Source: Asterochloris sp. CNOR1
Lineage: Eukaryota; Chlorophyta; Trebouxiophyceae; Trebouxiales; Trebouxiaceae
Direction of reading: 5' to 3'
Assembly: GCA_963969365.1 (NCBI GenBank)
Contig: OZ017758.1
Location: 868,001 to 932,000, forward strand
Length of the DNA: 64,000 nucleotides
Of the stretch, positions 36,675 through 47,588 are shown in pieces; within the stretch, counting starts at the first letter, position 1; every line of letters starts with the position of its first letter. A program made the translations under genes and the position numbers. The notes under the pieces were generated by a model. That model was not told the DNA's origin. It made no database searches and worked only from the letters and a program-made list of their open reading frames with translations.

Positions 36675-36679
36675 TGTAA
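36675..36679 (+). terminator. Candidate TGTAA polyadenylation signal
   Basis: TGTAA, the usual chlorophyte polyadenylation signal, occurs 137 bp after the DCN1-like stop codon, in the gap before the convergent pseudouridine synthase end. A five-base match can be chance. Confidence 0.3.
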
Positions 36680-36750
36680 GCCTGCTGACACTGCAAGGAG
36701 GGGTCAATTGAATGCATTAAGGAGGGTATGTTCAGGGCACTGTGTCAAGC

Positions 36751-39700
36751 TCAGTAGTGTGCAGACTGTCGTGGTGCCCTCCGTTTCAGAAGCTCCTGTG
36801 ATGTGACAATGAAGTCCTGCATAGCCTGTTCGTCAAAACTCATGCCTCTGAGCACGCCGTCCCAGTATTCCCACTGGCTGCCAGACAGGAGCCCATCCAC
36901 CTCTGGCAGCAGGACCTGTGAGCAGAAGTCCTGCTGCAGCTTCTGGCCCTGCTGTCGAAGGCTCAGACTGATGCCTGTGACGTCATGGACAGCACAGAGG
37001 CCAGACTTTCGGTCTACAGGGAATGGCAGAAACTTGCTGTCGGCCAGCACCAGCACCTGCATGAAGCAGGAAGACTGAGGTTGTGCTGCAGGCAGCTCGA
37101 CAGGCCTGCGCTCTTGCCAACCAGACACAACATGGCGGCCTGTTTGGCTCACCTGCCCTGGGGCCAGAGGCACAGCGCATCTGGCTGGGGTGAGAAGCGA
37201 GGCCTGCACAAACTCAAGCGGGATGTGGCCCCGCGCCACGGCAACAGCTGCTCCAATCATGTGCCGGATCTGGTGCAGCAGAAAGGAGTTGGCTGTCAAA
37301 GTGACCTGCAGCCAGGGGCAGGTACAATCAGCACAATGCTTTCCAGCTTGATACTTGACACCGAGACGAGCCTGTAGACAGGCACGACTTTCTGCCTTCA
37401 CAGCACCCACCCTGATGCAAGGAGCCCCTCCAGGAACAAGAACGGCCGGATCATCCGTGTCCATCTGGTGGACAGTCCTGCAGGAGAGTGGCAGGCAGGC
37501 TGGTGCATGACTCGGGGACCTGATGACGCATGGTGGAGGGCAGGTTGCACCCGCAAACACTGAGGTGTTTTGGAACCCTGGTGTGGCCCACCTGTAATGA
37601 GCTTGTGTCAGCCTGTCCTTAGGATCAATTGCATGCTGCCACCTGCACACAGCGCAGCCGTGGCTGACATGTGCAGGCAGATGTGCTGCCTCAGCATGCT
37701 CAAAGTGGAGCACTCACTGAAAGGGCACTCTGTACCGCCTCTCCCCCTCTGCACCGGTCTGTGGACTTGATGCCAACTGAGGGTACTCCTCTGGCTTAGC
37801 ACCACGTTGGGCTGCCTCACTGACTGCTGCCTGCTCAACAGTGGGGCTGGTGTTGGTAGCACTGTCAACCACGCTGTCTGTATCTGATGCACTGGCAGGA
37901 GTGGCACGCTGGGCGCCCCGGTACAGACGGCGCTTTGTGTAGTTGTGGAACGGTGATGTTCCAACAAAGAGCTGGCAGCACCGCCTCAGGAGATGGAGTC
38001 GGTCTGCGTCATCTGCGCTGCCTGCACTGCAGGGGAGAATGCTGTTTAAACGCGTTGTAGCCATGGATGATCTGCCAGCAGCGGCGCTGCAATTGATCAG
38101 CTTGTTTGCCGGGCTTGCACTGCTTGGGGGTGCTCAAAAGGCAAGTCAATGAGCAGCACTGCCTTAGGCGCTGCTGAAGGTTTGTATGCATCACCTGCGC
38201 TGCCTGCAATGCAGGGGCGAGAGTTGTCGAAAAGCAGCGTGCCGTGCATGCTGCCAGCAGCTTTATCAGGTGCTGACCTTGTCCAGCCGCCTCAGCACTG
38301 CATGCACTACTGAACAGGTGAAGAGACGGGAGGGAGCTGCACCAATGCCTCAGCCGTAGGAGTTGCAGTGCGTCCTTCTAAGACACGAAGCCAGAGTAGC
38401 TCCACACCAGACAATGTGCAGGGCCGCAGTGACGGCCTCACGTCACGTGATGAGCTCCCACCAGAGTGCCAGGCTTCGCAGCCGATGTGCAAGCCCTGCA
38501 CTGTGCGGACATGGTGCGGTTGGAGAGTGCCTGTCCAGCGCATCACAATATGCAAGACTGAGCCGACCATGCTTCTCTAACCAGCAAGCAGCACTAAACA
38601 GACAAGTCTGTACAGGAGACGTACTGTCAAGCTTGAGCTGCAGGATGCTGGCTGGCAAGAAGTAGTGGTAGGTGCGTGTCTTGGCAAAGCGGCGTGCTGA
38701 GAAGCTCCCTGTGGCACGCTGCACGCTGAACACCCTGATCTGCAGGTGAGCAGCCAGGCTTGGTTGAGAGGCTGGTCGACGTGCCCCAGCACAAGGGAGC
38801 CATGGTCTGCAGACAAACAGCTAAGCTGAGCCAAGAGGCTAAACAATATTTCCCAGCACCAACACATGAACAAAGAAGTATGCCTTGAGCATGGCGCTGA
38901 CTCGTAAGGGCCCTCTATCTGCAGTCAGGAAGGCTGTCCATAAAGGATGGTATGCCTGGCGGCTTGCAGCTTGGAGAGGGGCTTCATCTTGGCACAGCAG
39001 CAAGGACTCAAGCAGCAGAGGCCGTGGCGTGGCTGTGATCCACAATTGCAATACAACAGATTGTAGGCACTAGTACAGGCAGGCCGCCAATCCCAGATAA
39101 CTGAAGAGGCCACTGCAAAGCCTGGCCAGTCAAAGCCCTTCACAGCTTGAAGAGGCCCTCCTCACAGGGACACAGCACTGCAGAAGGAGCACTGTGCAGA
39201 GAGCGAGCAGCAGGCGCCTGCCTGGCTGGGCAGGTGCGCATTCAGTGCCGCTGCCAGCTTGATGCCTTCGCAGTCCTGCTCGAAGGAGACATCGCTGCTG
39301 AGCTCCATCTTGAAGGAGACGACCTAAAGGCAGCCAGTCTGACTTGAAGCAGTGAGCACGGCTCGACTGCATGTCCTTGACTGAATTTGTATTCTGCAGA
39401 CAACACCAGCCAGCAAACAGCCACTCTGCATGGCTGCACACGCTACCAGCTCAAGAGTGGCCTGTGTAAAATTAGCTGTGACAGTTGCTGAGGCATGTTC
39501 ACCTCAGCTCTGTGACCATGACAGCTGCATAGGCCGCCAGGCGAGCTGCTGTGCCCCTGCCCCAGCTGCAGCGGCTCTGAGCGATGTTGTTCACAAGGCC
39601 CAGCGCACCCGACGGGCAGGACCACACTACACAGGCCTGAGCAAGTGGTGCAGGCAAGGCTGCACCGCAGAGTCTCCAGCAGCACCGTCACAAGGTGACT

Positions 39701-40506
39701 GCATTCATCTGTTCCAGCTGGCACTCACGGTGGATAGGCTGTGTACGCCCTTGTCTGTCCTGCTGCTGCGCGCCCAACCTACTTTGGCCAAGTTGCCCCT
39801 GCACAGCAGCAGCAGTCAGGCATAATTGTCAAGGTGCATAACAGAGGCAGCAGCAGCCAGGAGTGCCCCGCCTCCCATCAACCAGCCACAGCCTCAGACG
39901 TGCCACCAGGGCTGCCACTTTTGCGGCACATGGACTCCCTGCTGCACATCGCTCATCATGCAGAGAAGCAGATGCAGCCCCCACCACAGCGACATGTGCC
40001 TGCCTGTTGCTCTCCAGGATGCCGCCCACTGCAAACAGTGCGTCCTCCAGAGCATGCTCAATGGTGTCGCGCTCTGCTGCGAGGTCTCTCTGCATCATCA
40101 GGCCACGGGAGCCAGTCCCGATGTAGCCTGCAGATGAAGCAAAGGCTAGTTGGGGGCAGGACAGATAGCATGGCAGTCCACACCCTGCCCACACTTGAAG
40201 TGGCAGCTGGGGAAGTGGCAGTCACCAGCTGAAGCTGCAGGCGTTTGATGCTGCAGCACTTTGAGTTTTACCCAGGTGCAGAGCCACCTTCTTCTTCGCC
40301 TTGATGCCGTGCTGAGCCGGTGACAGGGGGACCTCGGGACCAGCAAGCATACTGCAGCATGTGCGCTGCATGGCCTGCTTTGCCCTCACAGTGCGACCAA
40401 AGGGGTGAGCCAGCAGCTTCCTGGAGCCACATAAGAGCTGCTGCACCATAGGACAGTCGCTGTGCACTGGGCTGGGGTGAGTGGATTTTGCCAGGTCAAA
40501 GCCCAT
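36751..40506 (-). CDS. tRNA pseudouridine synthase, TruA/PUS1 family
   Basis: This enzyme isomerises uridines in tRNA. The ATG at 40506 is followed by an N-terminal extension of about 70 residues with several Arg and Ser, then KAKKKVALHLG joined to YIGTGSRGLMMQ (about 40100-40130), the family's opening strand. The catalytic Asp is in SSRTDKGVHS (about 39750-39775). Later exons give MELSSDVSFEQDCEGIKLA (about 39250-39310), FSARRFAKTRTYHYFLP (about 38660), LFVGTSPFHNYTKR (about 37940) and the conserved FLLHQIRHMIGA (about 37255-37290). The C-terminal part reads SGSQWEYWDGVLRGMSFDEQ and ends at TGA 36751. All core motifs are present. The extension may be a targeting signal, so organellar and nuclear locations are both possible. 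Confidence 0.92.
37995..38265 (-). repeat. Duplicated exon edge in the pseudouridine synthase
   Basis: The plus-strand block GCGTCATCTGCGCTGCCTGC with its CTGCAGGGG (about 38006-38035) is the acceptor edge of the exon encoding GSADDADRLHLLRR. A copy, GCATCACCTGCGCTGCCTGC with ATGCAGGGG, lies in the intron at about 38190-38220. Both units end in CTGCCAGCAGC (near 38070 and 38255). The period is about 184 bp. Confidence 0.75.
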
Positions 40507-40755
40507 GGTCCACGCCAGGACAAGTTACGGCACCACTCACACCGCTCCCCTGTCGTGCTGACTCACTGGTTCAAATTGCAGCGTCACCTTGTCGTTGACT
40601 CGCTATGGAGGGGTCATGTGTACGGCGGCTGGCAATGATTCAGCTAACTTAACAGAGCTGCAAAGCAAGCATGCATCAACATCGTCCAGCAGGGCATGTA
40701 TTGGATGAAATGCATGCAATCCAAGCGCATTTTATTTTGGAGCCTGTTGTTGTGG
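40507..40755. other. Intergenic, pseudouridine synthase upstream region
   Basis: About 250 bp lie between the synthase start and the UROD stop, both on the minus strand. No gene is seen; it probably carries the synthase promoter and the UROD 3' UTR. Confidence 0.4.
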
Positions 40756-43366
40756 TCACGTATGGCTCAATGCTGGCTCCCGAGATGTGCTGTACCTGAC
40801 AGATTTGGCAGTCCTGATGAAGTGTCCCACATTCTCCTCTGGCACTGATGGGAAGACACCGTCTCCAACATTGAGAATATGCCTGCCGTTCCCAGCCTCT
40901 GCTATGCAGGCATGCACGTGCTGCTCAATGGCATCCGGAGTGGACACCAGGACGCTGGGGTCAACATTGCCCTGCAGTATCCTGTTGGGCATGCGTTCCC
41001 TCATCAGGGCCATGTCTGCCCAGGTGTCCAGGCCGAGCACGTCTGCACTACTGTTGTTCATGATGTGGTCCTTTCCGGTGCCTGCAGCGCAGGCAGCTCA
41101 GATCATGTCTGCGAGGTGGGGTGCACTGTGGCAAGGAACAGGTCTGCAGGCTGGAGGCACTGCCTGCTTGTGGGCACAGCGCAGCCAACAACAGGTCTGC
41201 AGGTGGAGTGCAGATCAGGTGTGCATGATTTAGTATCTGGTCTGAGGTTGGAACGGCAGTCAGCCTGCCCGCAGTGCAAGCCCAGATCAAGACAGTGCAA
41301 GGCCTAGCTTCCAGCAGTGCCACATTAGGGGATAGAGAGGTGGCAGAGCAAGGACTTCAGATCTGAGGCCCAGGCTATGTTGGCAGCAGCTCTGGCGACC
41401 CATGTGGGTGCATACCCTTGCTGCCTGAAAGAGGCTTGTGAGGCAGGCCACTGACAACACCTGCTGGCTGCAGCGCTGCCTCACAAACAGGAGGCAGGCT
41501 CATGGGCTGCAGCAGCAAGCAAATAGCAGGGTCCCCACTGGAGAACAGCAAGCATACCGGGGTGCTGGGACAACAGGCAGCCTGCGGAGTGCAGTGCCCA
41601 CCTCCGTTGGCATGGAAGATCAGCGGCACATCAGGGTGCTGCTCCTTGACCCGGCAAATCACCTCCTCCGCATAGGGCATGCTGAATTTCCTGAATTGCC
41701 CAGGGGTCAGATGTCGCGCCCAGGAGTCAAATAACTGCACCACCTGGGCCCCGCTCTGAATCTGGTAACACACGTAGGTCACCAGGGAGTCTGTCAGGCG
41801 GGCCAGCAGGGTGTGCAGCATGGCTGGGTTGCGGTACATCATGCCTTTCACCTTCTGCAGGTGGCTGCAGGCAGGGGGTCAACAGAGACATCAGCTCATG
41901 CATTCAGGTGCTGTACCCCACCATGCAAACATTCAACAGCGATAGGCGCTTCACAGGCGGGGTTGTCCTGTGCTACAGAAGGCACTTGATGGACGAACTG
42001 GTAGCCCAGGATGGCGCTGAGGTGGTGTTTTGCTAGCATAGTAAGGTACTAAAAATAGGCTAAGCTTGTTAATGGAAAGCTGGTGCAAGCTAGGGAGATG
42101 ATGAAAGCTGCAGCGTGATCTGGGAGACGATGTGGTGGGATGGCAAGTAGGGGCAAGGCTATTACATCCTGATGTGCAGGCACAGGCCACAGCAGTGCAA
42201 AGCTCACGGACTGGGGGAGCCTCCCTCCACGCAGTAGGCTGCCAGCGTCCAGGGGGTGCCGATGAACCCCAGCACTGTGGCCTGACTGCCAACCTCCTCC
42301 CGCAGGGTGCCCAGGATGGTGGCAATGAAGGGCAGGGAGCTGGCAGGGTCCTCCAGGGGGGACACCTCGCGGAGGCGGTCCTCACTGCACACAGTGGGCC
42401 AGATCATCTTGCAGCCCGAACATCATTCGTCTGTGGCATCCTGCAGCTGTCCAGGTGGATGGGTGATGGCAGAGCATGACGGCTGCATTGGCAGGTGCCA
42501 CCTTGACAATGGTCGTGCACACGCAGCTGTGGCATCTTGCAGGCCTGCAGATGGCTGCTGCTCCGACCTGGGGGTACGATCAAGCTGTGCCTATGTGCGA
42601 CTGTTTGATGAGGCTGAGAAGAGCACTCATGTGCAGCTTTGCCCTGCATGCAAAGCAAGCTGCACGCCTTCCACTGGGCACAAGCTTGCCCCAAGCAGGG
42701 ACCTGATGGGCTCACCTCTGCACTGGGTCTGGGATGACGGGGCCCCTGCCCTTCACCATCGTAAAGTCAACGCCCATGGCTGGCAGGATAGTGAGGATGT
42801 CGCTGAACATGATGACACCATCTGGACCAAAGGCTCTGAATGGCTGCAGGGACAGCTCAATGGCAATCTCTGCTGTCTCAGATCGTTCGCGGAATGGCTT
42901 GGCATCTGAGATCCTGCAGGTGGGAGGCCCCAGACTCAAGGCGATGCATGGCAGCTCTGCAGTGGTTTCACATCCAACACATCGCAGGCTGCACGTCATA
43001 GGCTTAACGCTTCAGCAGAGCGAGAGAACAAGACATCGCGCTCACGCCTTGAAGGCCTTCATGTAGCGACCAGCCTGGCGCATCAACCACACAGGGGACC
43101 TCTCCACCTCTGCATGAGCAGGCATGTTTGGACACACAGCTGCAAAAGCTGCAGTATTGCTGCAACATCATGAGTTGAGTACCTTGACCCCGGGCAGCTC
43201 GGAGAAGCAGAGGCTCCCCAGCTCCATTTGTGGAGCCTTGAGCATGGCACAACAAACGTCCCTGCCGCCTACATGGATGTGTTGGGACAACATGCTGACA
43301 TGCTGGGGACGTTGTGGACGACAAGCTGCTTGCAGACGACTCCCGGATGCTCCAACCTGTTGGCAT
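40756..43366 (-). CDS. UROD: Uroporphyrinogen decarboxylase
   Basis: This enzyme decarboxylates uroporphyrinogen III to coproporphyrinogen III on the way to haem and chlorophyll, in the plastid of algae. The ATG at 43366 opens a Ser/Arg-rich leader of about 45 residues followed by PLLLRAARG. The next exon gives [16 protein letters not shown], the substrate-binding signature. Then come [20 protein letters not shown] with the catalytic Asp (about 42770-42860), [20 protein letters not shown] (about 42220-42290), [15 protein letters not shown] and LIFHANGG (about 41600-41740), [24 protein letters not shown] and [13 protein letters not shown] (about 40840-41040). It ends SREPALSHT with a TGA at 40756. 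All landmark motifs are in order and the length is normal for the family. Confidence 0.96.
41130..41215 (-). repeat. Short intronic duplication in UROD
   Basis: AACAGGTCTGCAGG occurs twice about 57 bp apart (near 41138 and 41191), each followed by a related TGGAG tract, inside a UROD intron. This could be another small intronic tandem duplication. Confidence 0.5.
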
Positions 43367-43453
43367 GATAAACAGATCAGATTTGGACCTAAGGTGAATG
43401 AGTCAGCTTATCTGACATGGTAGAAAGACAGAACATGTTCAAGCTGCATCCAC
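43367..43453. promoter_or_regulatory. Very short bidirectional promoter, UROD / GTPase
   Basis: Only 87 bp separate the divergent start codons of UROD (minus, 43366) and the YqeH-type GTPase (plus, 43454). Both 5' UTRs and the promoters must fit here or extend into the opposite gene, unless a start codon lies in an unseen upstream exon. A TGAGTCA word occurs at about 43398-43404. No TATA box is seen. Confidence 0.5.
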
Positions 43454-46400
43454 ATGCGCAGACTCATGCTCAGCAGGGTGAGCAGAGGCTACTTGTGTGA
43501 GTGCTGTAGATCACCTTGGCGATGCAATCCAGCGTTGCCAGCCCTGATCACTCAGCAGCGTTGTCCAGAACAGCAGTTCAGGCACCTGTCCACCCTCAAA
43601 AGGCGCCTGGATCTGGGTCCTGTCTTTGCAGCTGCACAGAAAGCTGAGCCGGCGCCGCATCCCCAGTCAGCAGATGTGCTCAGGGACCTCCTGCCACAGC
43701 AGTGCTCTGGTTGTGGCATCCCGATGCAGACTGAACAGCCAGATGCGCCAGGGTGAGTAGCAGGTGCTGCCTGCCCGGCAAACAATATGCTAATCGAGCT
43801 GCGTCTCAGACCCATGTGGGACTGCCTGCAGGTACTTTCAAGTGTCCCAAAGGCTGAAAGATTGGGTTGCAGGGCAGAAGAATACAGATGAAGATCAGCA
43901 GGATGTAGCTGAAGCAGCAGAGACTGATTCCAGCCTGGAAACGCTTGATCCCGATGCAGTTGGGGAGGGCTTGTTGGTGAGCATGCCTATGATCAGTCCC
44001 TCCAGGGCACAGCAGTCCAAAATGCATGCAGCAGCAGCAGCCTTCATGCTGGAGTCACTGCCTGGGCTGCATTGTTTTGCTGCGAAATCCAGAGCTGGCC
44101 TGGCTGAGCTGGTGCTGTTGCATGACTGCAGGAAGGTCAGCCAGCAGCTGACGACTGTCCTCCTGCCGTCCTCTGCGCACGCTGTTACTCCCTGCGGCAC
44201 TATGGGTGCGCCTAGCTCACTACATGTCTGACAGGCAGCGTATGTATGGCTGCCTGTGCGTGGTAGACCTGTTGTTGAGCCTGCTCGCTGTCCCTTTGCC
44301 AGCTGGCTAGGCGATGCCGCATGGGTGTGACATTGCCATGTCATCTCTGAAAGACTCTGTATGTTGCTGCAGGCAGGTGAAGAGCCAGGATGCTGAGCAG
44401 GCGCTGCCAGAATTCAATCTAGCTAAGGTTGTGGGCAGCAGGATCCAGAAGCAGGGCTTTCGGCAAGCGGTGCTTCTGTGTGTGGTGAGGCAGTCCACAT
44501 GTCAGTCCAGAGGCTGTGCGCTTGCCCCCACAGCTATGCGTTAGGATCTGGCACCAGCGCTGTAAGCTCAGAGGAGGACCATGCTGCTTTGTGCAGTGGG
44601 GGGCCAGCAGCAGCCTCTGCTTGGCTTGGTGTCCATGGACTGCGCTGTCAAGGGCACTTTGCTGCCGGAGGCAGCTGTGCCTGCTGCCTTGGCCCCAATG
44701 CCAGTCATGCCGATGCTCCCCGCGCAGGTTGACCTCGCCGACTTTGATGGCTCGCTGCCCCGCCTGGCTCTGCAAGCTCTGCTGCAGGCAAGCGGCACCA
44801 AGGGCACAGACTTGAGGCTGGTCATTGCTGCCAACAAGGTGGACCTGCTCCCCAAGCAGGCTGTGCGGGATCGCCTGGAGGTGAGGCAGGCCTCTTGGCA
44901 ACGCTGCCTTTACACACATAAATATCTCTGGGCTGAGGTTTGTGGGTCCTTCCTGCGACCCGCACCTCCTGCTGGTCTTTACTGGACACCAGCCTTGCCC
45001 AGGGCAGCCTGTGCTGGCATTGCCAGAGCGCAGGCCATGTGGCAGGGGGGCACAGCCTGCAGCCTGCTTGCGAAAACCTGGTGCACAGAGTCGCTCTGCT
45101 GCTGCGCTGCAAGTCACCTGCAGCAGACCTAAAGCGCTAAGCACCCCTGCTGGCTCTAGCTCTTCTAAGTTAAATTGTGGCACAACAGCATTTTCAATGT
45201 ATGCCGGGGTGCCCCTGCAGTGGGTGCAGCCAAGCAGCGCTGCTGCTGTGCGGCAAGTAACTTTCAGCCATCCTGCACAACAGTAGCAGACATCAAGCCA
45301 AGTGCACCGCTGCTTCTGCAGCGCTGCATGCAGCAGCATTGCACTGTTGCTGCCCTGCAAACACACTTGCAGCAATCCATTGACAACAGTGCCACAAAGC
45401 GAGCAGAGTTTGCTGGTGCCCCTGCAGCGGTGGGTACGGCAGCGGTGTCGTCAGGGTGGCATCCCGCCTCCAACCTCTGTGCATCTGGTCAGCAGCTTGA
45501 GAAGGCACGGCGTGAGGGAGCTGCTGCAGGATCTGCAGGCGCTGGCTGGCCCCAGGCAAGGGCTGGCTGCACATGTGTTGGGCAGGCCGCTTTGACCCAG
45601 CCTCAGGGGAAAGGGGGACCCCAATGGGAGACCAGGCGGGAAGCCTTCCTGCAGCAGCCACCTGCTCCTGCTAGAGCTGTTGCCTGCTGCTCAGCGCTCC
45701 CGACAGCTGGGTTTGGCAGTCTGACACATGCACATTCAGCAGCCTGGTGGGCCTGAGAAGGTACTCCCTGCCATGAAGAGGCTCCCTGACTGTTGTGCAG
45801 GCAGTCCTAGGGGCAATGTGCAACATGCTGTGGCCTTCAGCCCCACCCTGCTGCACACTGCAGGAGCGATGTGTATGTGATCGGCGCACAGAACGCTGGC
45901 AAGAGCTCTCTGCTGAATGCAATGAGACGCACCACCGGGCAGCGCAGCCAGCAGACAATGGATGAGATCACAGCAGCACCGCTACCGGGCACCACGCTGG
46001 GTGAGGCTTGTGGCAACCTTTAACTGCTCATGATCTCTGTGCTTCCAGTGTCACCATATTGGGCATGTGTTTGCCGCCGGGCATCAATGCCTTTCATCCG
46101 CCTCACAGCTCTGCTGTGCCTCATGATCCGCCTGCCCTCCAGTACCTGCCTTGGGGGCTATGCATGATGGGCTGATCTTTCTGAGCCAGGCAGCAAATGC
46201 TTGATGTTGATCTGTGTCTGTGTGGTGCACTGTAGACATGCTCGAGGTCAGGGGGCTGTTGTCCAATGGTAGCAAGGTCTGGGACACTCCTGGAGTCCCA
46301 CACAAGTATCAGCTGCCCAGCAACCTTTCTCCAGACGAGGTGCGTCTAGGTCTGGGGCAATACTGCACCAAAGCGCGGCTCGTGGTTCATGCTGGGAGTC

Positions 46401-47397
46401 AGTCCGTTAGCTAATGACAGTGCCTGAAGTCGTGAATCACTGACATGCTGTGACCTGCCTTTGCGCTGCCCTGCCCGCTCTCACCTGCCTGTGTGCTGAT
46501 CCCAAGCACGGTCGCCTGCCCTGATGGTCGTCTGCTGCATGCGAGGTGTCTATCCTCTGCAGCACTTCTGAGGTGGTAGCTGCTACGGGCATGCTTCCAC
46601 CCTGTACCTGTTTGCAGGTGCGCATGCTCCTCCCCCGCCGCCAGATCAAACCGCGCACCTTTAGGACCGCCCCAGGACAAACCGTGTTCATTGGCGGCCT
46701 GGCCCGTATCGACGTTCTGACAGCCCCTGGCCCCACCCTGTACTTGACCGTCTGGGCCTCTGACGAAGTCGTCTGCCACTTTGCGAAGACAGAGGGGGCA
46801 GAGCAGCGGTGAGGTGTCTGCACTGTCAATGAAAGGGTGGCAGAGGCTCTGATTGCCCTTTGCACATGTATAGACAATGAGACCTGTCTTTGCGTGAGGA
46901 CAGAGGGGCCTCAACTTATGTGGGACATCATCCACCTTCCATGCTTCAGCTGCCGCAAGCCCTCGACAAACATGTGGCCCTCTGCCATCAGGTATGAGGA
47001 CCATGTGGGCTCCAAGCTTGCACCTCCGCTAGGGGACAAGCTCAGGGTAGATGAACTCGGCCCCCTTGCACCCAAGCACATGACTGTTGAGGGACGAAGC
47101 TGGAGAGAGAGTGCACAGGACGCTGTCATTGCCGGTAAGATGCTTGCCGCCACCAAGCTTCTCTCCTTCATTGCACCCAGCAGTCACACTGTGACAGCAA
47201 ATCTTGAGTATACAGGTCTTGGCTGGGTTGGAGTGGGACTCAAGGGCATTGCAGACCTTCGGGTGTGGGCCCATGAAGGAGTGGCAATCAGTCAGCGCTT
47301 TGCCCTGCTCCCTGACATGGCTCAAAACCTAGAGAAGCCAGGCTTTGGCAACAGGGACATGAAGCCAAAGCTTAGCAAAGGATCAAAGAAGAACTGA
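43454..47397 (+). CDS. Circularly permuted GTPase, YqeH/NOA1/BPG2 family
   Basis: Members help assemble organellar ribosomes. The start at 43454 opens an Arg/Cys-rich leader (MRRLMLSRVSRGYLCE) typical of organelle import. A half zinc finger follows, CSGCGIPMQTEQPDAPG (about 43700-43750), joined to RLKDWVAGQKN. The GTPase motifs are in permuted order: VVDLADFDGSLPR, then G4 NKVDLLPK (about 44830-44855), then G1 GAQNAGKSSLLNAM (about 45890-45925), a PGTTL region near 45990 and G3 DTPGVPHKYQLP (about 46280-46310). The C-terminal domain contains GQTVFIGGLARIDVL and ends in KLSKGSKKN, TGA at 47397. The intron 45556-45863, between G4 and G1, has a GC donor. I could not find the exon for the second cysteine pair. 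The family is clear, the choice between NOA1 and BPG2 is not. Confidence 0.92.
45205..45465 (+). repeat. Intronic array of a GTPase exon edge
   Basis: The real edge GGTGCCCCTGCAGCGGTGGG (about 45416-45435) has a copy at about 45208-45227 (GGGTGCCCCTGCAGTGGGTG). A weaker one lies between them at about 45309 (GCTGCTTCTGCAGCGCTGC). Spacing is about 100 bp each. Confidence 0.6.
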
Positions 47398-47588
47398 TGA
47401 ACACATCTAGAGGTCAGGAGCAGGATGGGATGGAGTGTTTGAAGGTCTCTCTCATCCTGCTCCTGCCCAACTTTAAATTAACAAACGCTTGTACAGTCAT
47501 CAGTGCTGTTGCAGCTCCCCCAGTTGAATGCCAAGGATGGCAACTATTGTACGACAGCGCTGACAAGCGGGGCTGGTCATGGCTGCAA

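Noticed and set aside
36751-37713. Single 320-codon minus-strand frame as the whole pseudouridine synthase gene
   Set aside because: It is a read-through of two exons and the intron between them. The N-terminal catalytic exons lie further upstream to 40506.
44419-45375. 318-codon minus-strand frame
   Set aside because: It is antisense to the GTPase G4 exon, which has clear homology, and shows no family resemblance.
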